A stretch of DNA of 19,369 nucleotides from an uncultured Collinsella sp. (GTDB lineage Bacteria; Actinomycetota; Coriobacteriia; Coriobacteriales; Coriobacteriaceae). The translations under genes and the position numbers were made by a program. The DNA lies in contig CAKTWE010000035.1 of NCBI GenBank assembly GCA_934630385.1, positions 1-19,369 on the forward strand, in the 5' to 3' direction. Each line of letters starts with the position of its first letter. The stretch's first letter is position 1. The notes below the pieces were generated by a model. The model saw nothing but the letters and a program-made list of their open reading frames with translations. It was not told where the DNA came from and searched no databases. Positions 1 through 6,934 of this stretch are shown in pieces.

Positions 1-990
1 AAGCGTGGTCTCTATCCTTTTTATCTCGTCGCAGCTGCCGTGAAGGGATTTGCGCAACGTTCTGGCGGTTTTAACAACTTCAGAGAGGAATCCCAAGATA
101 AGCCTATTCTCATAGCTATCGTGAGTTTTCACCCTAACTTCTGTTCGAACCCTCTGGGGCAGATAGCTTTTTCCGTACATGGATATGCCTCTGCTTTCGG
201 GAACCTCGCTCAACATGGAGAGATTCTTGGAAAGCCAGTCAAGCTCTTCATATCCAGCGCGGCGGACTCGGGAAAGCGGGACGATTTTCTGTGTCTTCAC
301 GATACGCGTGTATCCGTGGTTGCGAAAATATTCCCTCTGTAGCGAATATTCTGCAAGGACTCTCTTGATGAGGTACAACGTGGTGGAGAGGGACCGGGGA
401 GAACGGTTTTGTATTGAGCCTTCAAGGATGGAATAAGGGGCCTTTTGGGATGTTGCATAGTGAGAGAACATCCAATTTGAGGCTTCGTTGTCGGAATCCA
501 AGAGTTGGGTGAGCATGTCCTCGACATTGGCGGCATCGCCGAGGTTGCGTGACTGGCAGGGAATGTCCTTGGTGGAAAGTATGATTGACCTCTCCATCTC
601 CACGACAAGCTCAACTTCAATGCGAGCAAATCCATACGTTAAAGAGAACAATCGATTATCAGCTAGTGAGCCAGTTTCGCTGCGTCCGTTAAATAGTGCG
701 TAGATTGTTGCGCTGGAACAAAGGGGGTCAGGCTTTCCTTCATCTAGCGAGAAGGTAATTGTGTCTCCCCCATTGATGTTGATATCTGCATGAAGTGGCT
801 TTATGTTGGATGGAAGTGAGACGTAGATGTCATAGGGTGCGGTGTCCAGCAGACAGCCGCCGGAGGCAATCGTGATGCTCTCTGGTATCCCCTCGACGGG
901 ATGTAGGTCGAAGCGCATCCCGCCCTCATAGCTATTCTTTTGCGAAAGGATTACTGCGTATAAGCTAGATAAAGTATTGGTAGTAACCAT
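1..990 (-). CDS. Partial DUF2357-type McrC-like nuclease subunit (N-terminal 330 aa)
   Basis: An uninterrupted reading frame runs on the minus strand from an ATG at 990-988 to the left edge with no stop (330 codons), so the C-terminus is missing. The product starts MVTTNTLSSLYAV. It has a beta-rich N-terminal part and then, near residues 287-305, the stretch VRVKTHDSYENRLILGF. This resembles the conserved 'T-x-D-x-x-ENR' block of DUF2357 proteins, which normally precedes a PD-(D/E)XK nuclease domain; that catalytic part is off-window and not seen. The start lies 26 bp inside the upstream AAA+ ATPase gene (stop at 967-965), with a modest GGTGAA-like ribosome site, which suggests translational coupling. 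By family knowledge, DUF2357 nucleases pair with McrB-like ATPases, and that partner is present here. Codon use is more AT-rich than in the right-hand genes, consistent with transfer. The frame is certain; the family is likely; nuclease activity is inferred. Confidence 0.72.
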   Translation of the reverse strand, partial: MVTTNTLSSLYAVILSQKNSYEGGMRFDLHPVEGIPESITIASGGCLLDTAPYDIYVSLPSNIKPLHADININGGDTITFSLDEGKPDPLCSSATIYALFNGRSETGSLADNRLFSLTYGFARIEVELVVEMERSIILSTKDIPCQSRNLGDAANVEDMLTQLLDSDNEASNWMFSHYATSQKAPYSILEGSIQNRSPRSLSTTLYLIKRVLAEYSLQREYFRNHGYTRIVKTQKIVPLSRVRRAGYEELDWLSKNLSMLSEVPESRGISMYGKSYLPQRVRTEVRVKTHDSYENRLILGFLSEVVKTARTLRKSLHGSCDEIKRIETTL

Positions 991-3550
991 TGCTTTCACC
1001 GTATTCCCTCATCCGCTCCAAATGCTTCGTAGTTAACGTCAAGCTGCGGCATTCTTTGAGGAGAGCGTCTACAAGCGGCTCGATTGCCTCCCTTGAGCCG
1101 GATATGAGCGGGAGCACCTTTTGAGAAAAGGCGAAGTCCAAAGGAGTAAATTGATTATCCGTTAGTTGCGCCTTCATAAGGGGAGAAGCTGCGGCGACGT
1201 ATCGTCTAACCATAAGCTGGGATCTTTGGGAAATTGGCAGCGCTTGTTTGGCGCAAATATTGACGAGCATTTTGAAAAGGCCGTCAACCTGCTCATCATC
1301 AATTCTAGTCGACTTGGAGTAGAAGGCCTTCATTAGCCTCTCATACGAATAAGGACACACATTGGCGAATAGGGTGTCGACATTTATGTCACACGAATCT
1401 TCTGCCAGCTCCTGTGATTCTAACGTGATAACCCAACTTCTATCTAGAAAGCGAGGCGATAATTCTTCGGTCGTATGGTCGAAGTTGACTGTCACAAGGA
1501 AGCGAACTGACGTGGGGAGCACCCAGTTCTCGTCTCTACCTAGGGGGACCTCAGCACCTTTTTTCGTGAATGTGTCGCAGGTGCGGAGGAATGGCGACCA
1601 ATAATGCTCTATTGGGCTAAGATTTGCTTCATCTAGTAGAAAGATATACGGAAGCGCCTCCGAGTCGCTTTCTCTAGAAAGCTGCCTCATTGCATCGAAG
1701 ACTCGAGGATTAGCTGCTTCGTAAGTATTCGTAATTGGGTTGTGGTAGCCAATATAATCTTTATAGGAAGTCCAGCCGTTCTCTACGTCAATTTCCGTGA
1801 ATCGCGGTGCAGGATTCACATTGCCTCTCAGTCCAAGTGCGCCCGCTAAAATATTGCTCAGGCTAGTTTTTCCAGTGCCCGGTTTGCCTGCAAACGTTGT
1901 GACAAACCCCTGCATGAGGCATATGGCAAGATTGATTACTTCATTTCGATTCAGGTTGCGTCCAGCAAGGGAAACGATGCGCTTCTCAAGCTCGTCGACG
2001 ACTTCTTCGTTGGAAAGCTGGTCTTCGTCGCATCTAGTTTCCCATGTTATTGACGGGGAAGCCGCTTCTTCTTTTTTTAGGTCGAGCTCTTTGACCGTGT
2101 TGACAACTTTTCTGAGAATCTCGCTTTCCAATATTTTGCCAGTGGAAGTCGCTTCGTCGTTGAGAGTGGAAAGAATGTCGTCAACCTCACGTTTCAGACG
2201 GTCGTTGTCGACAACTGCCTGACGATACTCAGATCTTTTCCTATCGGTGTCTTCGCAAAGCTGTTCATAGTCTTGACGCATTTTGTCAAGCTTTTCGCTT
2301 TCTGCGGCAAGACGTTCCTGAACAAGCGCGTCGGCGTCTTTCCGAGCGCGTTGTTCCTCCTGTCTAGCTTCAGATATCTTCCCTTGTAGTTCTTTTAGCT
2401 TTTCCTCTTCCGCGGTGGAACGCGCTTTGAGCGCCTGTGTTTCCTCGTTGATCCTTTCTTTTATTCCAGAGCTTCTTAGCAGGCGATCTTTGATGTAGGG
2501 ATAAGCTTCTTCGCTAACCAGGAGATCTTGTAGGCGCTCGTCGCTTATTACGTTTAGCACTGAATTAAGGAGACCGCTTGCGTCTAGCGCGGCGCTTTCC
2601 ATTTCTGATACTGCCTCGACAAGCCTTCCCTTTCTGGCGTCATCGAACATGGGAGATTGGTTTTGCGATGCCGAATAATCAAGAATTGCGCTTTTTAACT
2701 TTTGCAGTGTTCCGCGTTCGAATTGTTCCTTCATCTCTTTCGAGTCATTAATGATTCTCGAAAAGATTTGAGGAAGCTCCTTCTTCGGCAGCCAGTCAAT
2801 GGAATCAACTTCACTGGCGTTTTCAATCAGAGCGTCAGCGGCTCCTTTTTCTATTAGCCGGCAGATGGGAGAGTAGTCGCCTTCTTCGCGTCGGAAAATC
2901 GGGAATTCATTCTCGAGGAGGTCGCTTGCGATCTTAAAAATATGAAAGTCATAGAATTTGGTCGCAGTTAGTTCAACCCTGCCGTCCTCTGTGGTGCAGT
3001 GCGCAAAAGGTCCGTAATAGCACGTGCCAGTTTTAGTCTCGTGCTTAACAAAGACATAAGGGCAGAACAGCTCAGTTTGAGCATCTGCGAGACTAACTGG
3101 CCGAGTAAAGGGCTTTGAAAACGGCTCCACCGTTTCAACCTCTATAACCTGATAGAAAAGCTGAGAGATTTCGGCATCTGCAAACCTCTCTAAAGTTATA
3201 TCTGGTTGGGAATAATTTGGGTTGAAGAGGCATAACAGCCTGTCCTTGATATAGCTGCCATTATAAGACTCATTGCTCCTAAACCGTTTGGCTTTGGCGA
3301 CGACCAGCTCGCCGTACTGTTTTGCGAAAGTTGATATGGAAATACTGCCTGAATCGCCGGTTGGCATCACGGTAAACGAGCCGTCGTCTTGAAAGATTGC
3401 GTTATCCACCTTTTCAATTTCGCCGTTGCGGAGGCAAAGCTGAGGGAAAAGGCTGAAGGCTCTTTGATTCGGGTAAAAAGCCCAGCAGAGCAAGTTGACA
3501 TCCCGGTAGTCATCTAACCTCTCGTCAAGATCATACCCGTAGTCACTCAT
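965..3550 (-). CDS. McrB-like AAA+ ATPase/GTPase with central coiled coil (defence motor)
   Basis: This is an 861-aa protein. Residues 1-300 form an N-terminal region I do not recognise. Residues about 360-470 are a K/E/R-rich coiled coil. The AAA+ core occupies about 510-860. It has Walker A GKPGTGKT (555-562), Walker B FLLDEANL (637-644) followed by SPIEHYWSPF, and a sensor/signature segment VTVNFDHTTEELSPRFLDRS (686-705) containing likely arginine fingers. McrB GTPases carry an NxxD signature here; this protein has N689-F-D691, an NxD variant, so GTP versus ATP use cannot be read from it. The family builds hexameric motors that translocate nucleic acid for a McrC-type nuclease, and the overlapping downstream gene encodes such a candidate. 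An AAGGGA site lies 6 bp before the ATG. The 5' leader is AT-rich, but no convincing promoter stands out (TTGAGT with a 15-bp spacer to TATTAG is weak). Low GC and its position beside a tRNA suggest horizontal acquisition. Defence is inferred from the family and the gene pair. Confidence 0.85.
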   Translation of the reverse strand: MSDYGYDLDERLDDYRDVNLLCWAFYPNQRAFSLFPQLCLRNGEIEKVDNAIFQDDGSFTVMPTGDSGSISISTFAKQYGELVVAKAKRFRSNESYNGSYIKDRLLCLFNPNYSQPDITLERFADAEISQLFYQVIEVETVEPFSKPFTRPVSLADAQTELFCPYVFVKHETKTGTCYYGPFAHCTTEDGRVELTATKFYDFHIFKIASDLLENEFPIFRREEGDYSPICRLIEKGAADALIENASEVDSIDWLPKKELPQIFSRIINDSKEMKEQFERGTLQKLKSAILDYSASQNQSPMFDDARKGRLVEAVSEMESAALDASGLLNSVLNVISDERLQDLLVSEEAYPYIKDRLLRSSGIKERINEETQALKARSTAEEEKLKELQGKISEARQEEQRARKDADALVQERLAAESEKLDKMRQDYEQLCEDTDRKRSEYRQAVVDNDRLKREVDDILSTLNDEATSTGKILESEILRKVVNTVKELDLKKEEAASPSITWETRCDEDQLSNEEVVDELEKRIVSLAGRNLNRNEVINLAICLMQGFVTTFAGKPGTGKTSLSNILAGALGLRGNVNPAPRFTEIDVENGWTSYKDYIGYHNPITNTYEAANPRVFDAMRQLSRESDSEALPYIFLLDEANLSPIEHYWSPFLRTCDTFTKKGAEVPLGRDENWVLPTSVRFLVTVNFDHTTEELSPRFLDRSWVITLESQELAEDSCDINVDTLFANVCPYSYERLMKAFYSKSTRIDDEQVDGLFKMLVNICAKQALPISQRSQLMVRRYVAAASPLMKAQLTDNQFTPLDFAFSQKVLPLISGSREAIEPLVDALLKECRSLTLTTKHLERMREYGESNGYYQYFI

Positions 3551-3666
3551 GGTGTTCCCTTCGTTAAGAGTCTAATATGGGGTTTAATTCATACTCAATA
3601 TAAGTATAGAAGCTCACGGCTGACCAGACGTGTTTGGCAAGGACTTTTTGAACATTTGTGTCCAAT

Positions 3667-3860
3667 TTAATTCTGTAATACACTGCCATCGCGAGGATGC
3701 TTCAAGCCACCCGTCTTGAGGTTGTCGCACACGGTCCTCTGCGGAACACCGCTCCAGAACTCGTACATGCGCACGTGGCGGCCGAGCCAACCGGTGGTGG
3801 AGGTGCTGTTGACGAACTATGAGCCGCAGTGACGGGGCTCGCCGTGCGGGACCTGATCGC
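3667..3860 (-). pseudogene. istA: IS21-family istA transposase remnant
   Basis: From 3816 to 3667 the minus strand encodes 49 residues ending in TAA. They include RHVRMYEFWSGVPQRTVCDN followed by LKTGGLKHPRDG, which matches the integrase-core segment of IS21 IstA transposases. The VCDNLKTG block carries what should be the second Asp of the DDE triad. Upstream (about 3860-3817) the reading resumes only after a frameshift: dropping one C from the CCCC run gives GEPVTAAH, the segment that normally precedes it, and the intact frame meets a TAG directly before the readable piece. No istB, terminal inverted repeats or target duplication were recognised. It is a dead scrap of what is normally a gene of roughly 400-500 codons, and evidence of past insertion at this junction. 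Confidence 0.7.
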
Positions 3861-3960
3861 AATCCCCCACCCCAGCCCATGAGAGGCGATTTGAGGGGCT
3901 ATATCCGGGTTGGGCGCGGCAGGTAGAAAGGCATGTCTTTATCATCTAAAAAAACAGCCG

Positions 3961-3991
3961 GTGACCCATTCGTGACCCATCTGGTGACCCA
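3961..3991. repeat. Three direct GTGACCCA repeats beside the tRNA
   Basis: GTGACCCA occurs at 3961-3968, 3972-3979 and 3984-3991, with start-to-start spacing of 11 and 12 bp, about one helical turn. The repeats lie between the IS21 scrap and the tRNA-Pro terminator. Same-face direct repeats near a tRNA 3' end could be arm-type recombinase or excisionase sites left by the element that brought the island. They could also be the repetitive end of a lost gene. The repeats are seen; the function is inferred. Confidence 0.5.
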
Positions 3992-3993
3992 GC

Positions 3994-4025
3994 ATAAAAT
4001 AGGTCAGGCACTAGGTGCCTGACCT
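3994..4025 (-). terminator. Rho-independent terminator of tRNA-Pro
   Basis: A perfect 11-bp inverted repeat has arms AGGTCAGGCAC (4001-4011) and GTGCCTGACCT (4015-4025) with a 3-nt loop. Read on the minus strand it starts 10 nt after the tRNA 3' end and is followed by ATTTTAT (4000-3994). That is a GC-rich hairpin plus a T-rich tail, in the right place to end the tRNA transcript and to insulate the island from it. Confidence 0.8.
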
Positions 4026-4034
4026 GCAAACTTC

Positions 4035-4111
<77 letters not shown>

Positions 4112-4153
4112 AAGCTTTTGTCTGTTGCTCTGCTCTCGCTCGCAACAGGGAGT

Positions 4154-4183
4154 ATATTAACCCGAAACTTTGTCCTTGTGCAA
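4154..4183 (-). promoter_or_regulatory. Probable promoter of tRNA-Pro
   Basis: On the minus strand, TTGCAC (4183-4178) and TAATAT (4159-4154) are separated by 18 bp, close to the sigma-70/SigA consensus. The -10 box overlaps an alternative TATACT. Transcription would start near 4147, about 36 nt before the mature tRNA. The block sits just after the coaBC stop codon, and the sequence here is much more AT-rich than the genes on its right. Confidence 0.55.
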
Positions 4184-4191
4184 GAACTTTT

Positions 4192-5406
4192 TTACAAATT
4201 TTGAAGCATGTCCAAAATTGTATCTGCGAGCTGGGGTTTTGTGAGCACGGGTAGTTCTTGCGTTCCCGTTTTACTCACAATCCAGGCCTTGTTGGTGTCG
4301 GTTCCAAAGCCCGAATCGGCACGCGAGACATCGTTGGCGATAATGGCATCGCAGCCCTTGCGGTTCAATTTGCGCTCGGCGTACTCGACGACGTTATCGG
4401 TCTCGGCCGCAAAGCCGATTACGAGGCGATCGCCCTTTTGGCGTGAGAGTTCGGCCAAGATGTCAACGGTCTCGAGGAGCTCGATTCGATCCAGGCGCTC
4501 GTTGGCCTTTTTGAGCTTATGGTCCGCCGGGGCCGCCGGCGTGTAGTCGGCGACGGCGGCGGCGCAAATGGCCGCGTCGGCCGTCTGGAAGGCGCTTAGC
4601 GCTGCCTTGAGCATGTCTGAGGCGGTCTGTACGTGCACGCACTCCACACCGCGGGGAACGTCGAGCGATGTCGGTCCCAGCACGAGCGTGACGACGGCGC
4701 CGCGGCGCGCGGCCTCCCCCGCCAGGGCGATACCCATCTTGCCCGATGAACGGTTGCCGATAAAACGCACGGGGTCAATCGGCTCGTGCGTGGGGCCGGC
4801 AGTAATGACGATGCGCTTGCCCGTCATGTCTTGCGGCACGGGATTGAGCACCTCGCAGACGGCCTCGACGATGTCCTCGGGCTCGCTCATGCGTCCCGTG
4901 TCCACATCGCCGCAGGCAAGGTAGCCGCTACCCGGACCCACAACGTGGACACCGCGCTCGCGCAGCGTGGCCATGTTGGCCTGCGTGGCCGGCGCCTTCC
5001 ACATGCCATTGTTCATGGCCGGCGCGATCACGATGGGGCGCGGCGTGGCAAGCAGCGTGGTGGAGATGAGGTCGTCGGCGATGCCGTTGGCCATCTTGGC
5101 GATGATATTAGCCGTCGCGGGCGCCACGACCACCAAATCGGGCTCCTGCGCCAGCGAGATATGGTGGATGGGGTCGGAGGGGTCGTCGAACAGACCCACG
5201 GCAACGGGCTCATTGGTGAGCGCGCGGAAGGTGAGCGGCCCCACGAACTCCGTGGCATGCTCGCTCATGACGACCTTGACGTGCGCGCCGCGCTTTTGCA
5301 GCAGGCGCACGATATTGCACGACTTATAGGCGGCGATCCCGCCGGTAATGCCCAGCAGGATCGTTTTTCCCTCAAGTTGCATTGAATTGTTGGGTGCCGC
5401 CGCCAT
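4192..5406 (-). CDS. coaBC: Bifunctional phosphopantothenoylcysteine decarboxylase / phosphopantothenate-cysteine ligase
   Basis: The 404-aa protein catalyses two middle steps of coenzyme A synthesis: CoaB joins 4'-phosphopantothenate to cysteine, and CoaC decarboxylates the product using FMN. The CoaC domain (about 12-185) shows GGIAAYKS, the catalytic-type His in HHIS (H82), APATANIIAKMANGIADD, PAMNNGMW (129-136) and the active-site-loop Cys C165 in YLACGD. The CoaB domain (about 195-404) shows TAGPTHEPIDPVRFIGNRSS (202-221), AAAVADY and the lysine cluster HKLKK (296-300). Both domains are full length. The ATG is 2 bp after the stop of the preceding gene with AAGGAAG upstream, which favours this start over Met9. 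It is the last protein gene of the housekeeping series before tRNA-Pro. No clear terminator follows it. Confidence 0.95.
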   Translation of the reverse strand: MAAAPNNSMQLEGKTILLGITGGIAAYKSCNIVRLLQKRGAHVKVVMSEHATEFVGPLTFRALTNEPVAVGLFDDPSDPIHHISLAQEPDLVVVAPATANIIAKMANGIADDLISTTLLATPRPIVIAPAMNNGMWKAPATQANMATLRERGVHVVGPGSGYLACGDVDTGRMSEPEDIVEAVCEVLNPVPQDMTGKRIVITAGPTHEPIDPVRFIGNRSSGKMGIALAGEAARRGAVVTLVLGPTSLDVPRGVECVHVQTASDMLKAALSAFQTADAAICAAAVADYTPAAPADHKLKKANERLDRIELLETVDILAELSRQKGDRLVIGFAAETDNVVEYAERKLNRKGCDAIIANDVSRADSGFGTDTNKAWIVSKTGTQELPVLTKPQLADTILDMLQNL

Positions 5407-5408
5407 CG

Positions 5409-6128
5409 TTAGGCTTCCTTGCTGGGGAGCACGAGCAGGCGGTGGCAGTACGGGCAGTGCGTAATCTCACTACCGTCGTGGTTGAGGTCGCTCATGGATG
5501 ACGCCTGCAGCGCGGTGTGGCAGACCGTGGGGATGTTGCCCTTGATGGTCTCGACGGCCAGGCCGCGGAACTGCTTGAGCAGACGCTCGTAATCGGTGAG
5601 CACGTCGGTCGGCAGCGTGGCGGCAAGCGCGGTGCGCTCCTTGGTGGCGGCATCAATCTGAGCCTGCAGATCGGCGGCCTTGGCGCGGGCAGCCTTGGTA
5701 TCGGCCTTCACGCCCTCCTCGAACTTGGCGATGATGGCCTGCGCGCGAGCCTCGCGGTCAAGCGCTTCCTTATGGGCGACGACGACGTCCTTGCGGGTGT
5801 GCTCGATCTTATCCAGGCGCTTTGCCAGAGTGGCGAGCTCGTTTTCCAGATCATGGACCTCACGATAGTCAGAGCCGTCGACGTGGCGCTTCTTGGCGGC
5901 CTCGATGGCGTTGTTGGTCTGGATCTCGGTGGTGTTGAGATCGTCCAGCTCAATATCCAGGTCCTTGCGCTGGGCGTAGAGCTTGGTCATCTCGGACTTA
6001 AGCTTTACATAGGTTTTGCGCTTTGAGGCGAGCTCCTTGAGCTCCGGCATATTGGCAAGTTCGCTCTTGTTGCGGGCGAGCTCCAAATCGATCTGTTGCA
6101 GCTTGAGTAGCGTAGCGCCGGCGCTCAT
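5409..6128 (-). CDS. Coiled-coil zinc-ribbon protein (zf-RING_7 / CT398-like)
   Basis: This 239-aa protein starts MSAGATLLKLQQIDLELARN. Residues about 8-180 are an almost continuous helical coiled coil (many K/E/A heptads). The C-terminus is a zinc-ribbon-like module with C203-H, then C225-P-Y-C228. This matches the C4-type zinc-ribbon family (HP0958/CT398-like) found across bacteria next to NIF3 genes; its cellular role is poorly defined, with proposals around nucleic-acid binding and secretion or flagellar regulation in other phyla. The first knuckle reads P-T-V-C-H where a Cys-x-x-Cys would be expected, so one usual zinc ligand appears to be missing. The start at 6128 is chosen over an in-frame ATG at 6164 because AAAAGGAGAG lies 5 bp ahead and the ATG overlaps the NIF3 stop in an ATGA, typical of coupled translation. 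Confidence 0.8.
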   Translation of the reverse strand: MSAGATLLKLQQIDLELARNKSELANMPELKELASKRKTYVKLKSEMTKLYAQRKDLDIELDDLNTTEIQTNNAIEAAKKRHVDGSDYREVHDLENELATLAKRLDKIEHTRKDVVVAHKEALDREARAQAIIAKFEEGVKADTKAARAKAADLQAQIDAATKERTALAATLPTDVLTDYERLLKQFRGLAVETIKGNIPTVCHTALQASSMSDLNHDGSEITHCPYCHRLLVLPSKEA

Positions 6129-6934
6129 AAGTTCTCTCCTTTTGTCACAGTCCACCATTGGCAAGGGTTCAGTATTTTAATCGCATGACGGGGGTCGACC
6201 CCGGCGTCAACTGCAGAGTTCATCAAGATATCCACGAACGGCTCCTCTGAGCGATCGTGGCCGAGCAGGATCACCGGCAGCCCGCGTAAAGCAAGGTCTT
6301 GCGCCACGTGATAGCCCGCCTCTCCGGTCACGATGACATCCGCACCGGCGGCGATGGCAAGCTCACCAAAGTCGCCGAGGGAGCCACCCAAAATGGCGAC
6401 GGTGCGGCACGGGCGCTCGGCATCGCCCCATACGCGCGGGTCGTTTCCGAAGGCCGTAGCGGCACGGGCGGCAAGATCGCGCAGCGTGCATGGGTCGTCG
6501 AGCGTTGCAAGCGCGCCCAGGCCGGTCGCCTGGGGGTCGTCCACGTGCTCCAGCGAACTCACGGGCGCGGCGCCCAGCAGCTCACTTAGGCAGGCACGTG
6601 CCTCGTGCGAGCGGTCCAGATTGGTATGGAGCGAAATAATGCTCACGCCGCAGCGGACGGCCTCAAACAGCGCTGCGCTGCACTGGGGACGCGAAGCATC
6701 CGCTGGGCAAAACGCCTCGGGTGCCTTGATGTAGATAGGATGATGCGTCAGCAATACGTTGGCACCGGCCTCCTGGGCGCGGTGCACGTTGGCTTCGGTC
6801 GCGTCGAGTGCGCAAGCCACGCCGGCAATCTCGGTGGCAGGGTCGCCCACGGAAAGGCCTACATGGTCCCAGGGCTCGGCGTCCATTTTGGGATAGCGCG
6901 CCAGCAGGGCACGCTCGAGATCGGCAACAATCAT
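6125..6934 (-). CDS. NIF3/DUF34 dinuclear metal-centre protein
   Basis: The 269-aa protein belongs to the NIF3-like (YbgI/YqfO, DUF34) family. Likely metal ligands are all present: H64-H65 in LLTHHPIYI, H103 and D107 in SLHTNLD, and H226 with E230 in LGHDRSEE, the last pair with the four-residue spacing seen in YbgI. Further family motifs are WDHVGLSVGD at the N-terminus and VTGEAGYH (202-209). The length fits the short form without the inserted PII-like domain. The biochemical role of the family is unsettled; GTP cyclohydrolase-like and metal-chaperone roles have been proposed. It overlaps the upstream cysteine desulfurase by 4 bp and the downstream zinc-ribbon gene by 4 bp, so the three are probably made from one message. 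Association with the zinc-ribbon gene is a recurrent arrangement in actinobacteria and clostridia. Confidence 0.9.
   Translation of the reverse strand: MIVADLERALLARYPKMDAEPWDHVGLSVGDPATEIAGVACALDATEANVHRAQEAGANVLLTHHPIYIKAPEAFCPADASRPQCSAALFEAVRCGVSIISLHTNLDRSHEARACLSELLGAAPVSSLEHVDDPQATGLGALATLDDPCTLRDLAARAATAFGNDPRVWGDAERPCRTVAILGGSLGDFGELAIAAGADVIVTGEAGYHVAQDLALRGLPVILLGHDRSEEPFVDILMNSAVDAGVDPRHAIKILNPCQWWTVTKGENL
6129..6143 (-). promoter_or_regulatory. Ribosome binding site that fixes the zinc-ribbon protein start
   Basis: AAAAGGAGAG (6143-6134) precedes the ATG at 6128 by 5 nt. It lies inside the last codons of the NIF3 gene, which supports this start over the in-frame ATG 36 bp upstream and indicates translational coupling. 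Confidence 0.75.

Larger units (their letters stand above)
3551..4034. other. 484-bp junction between the island and tRNA-Pro, without an intact gene
   Basis: This stretch separates the low-GC ATPase/nuclease pair from the GC-rich housekeeping block. From left to right it holds an AT-rich leader of the ATPase gene (3551-3613), a broken IS21 istA fragment (about 3667-3860), an unassigned part (about 3861-3960), three GTGACCCA repeats (3961-3991) and the terminator of tRNA-Pro (3994-4025). I see no intact gene. A short plus-strand frame from the ATG at 3934 reads through the repeats for about 29 codons to a TGA inside the terminator stem. It may be the end of a lost gene or mere chance. Confidence 0.7.

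Noticed and set aside
297..635. 112-codon minus-strand frame in the left region
   Set aside because: It overlaps the longer stop-free frame from 990 to 1, which shows family motifs; this is an out-of-frame shadow.
3614..3880. 88-codon minus-strand frame starting MGWGG
   Set aside because: It is Arg/Pro/His-rich and runs out of frame with the recognisable IstA fragment in the same place, so it is not a gene.
1..4034. CRISPR array or second copy of the tRNA 3' end in the island
   Set aside because: No regularly spaced repeats with unique spacers and no duplicate of the tRNA end were seen; the only short repeats are the three GTGACCCA copies.
4178..4187. CTTGTGCAAG-type palindrome after coaBC as a terminator
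   Set aside because: The stem is short and has no following T run on the minus strand; the sequence fits better as part of the tRNA promoter region.
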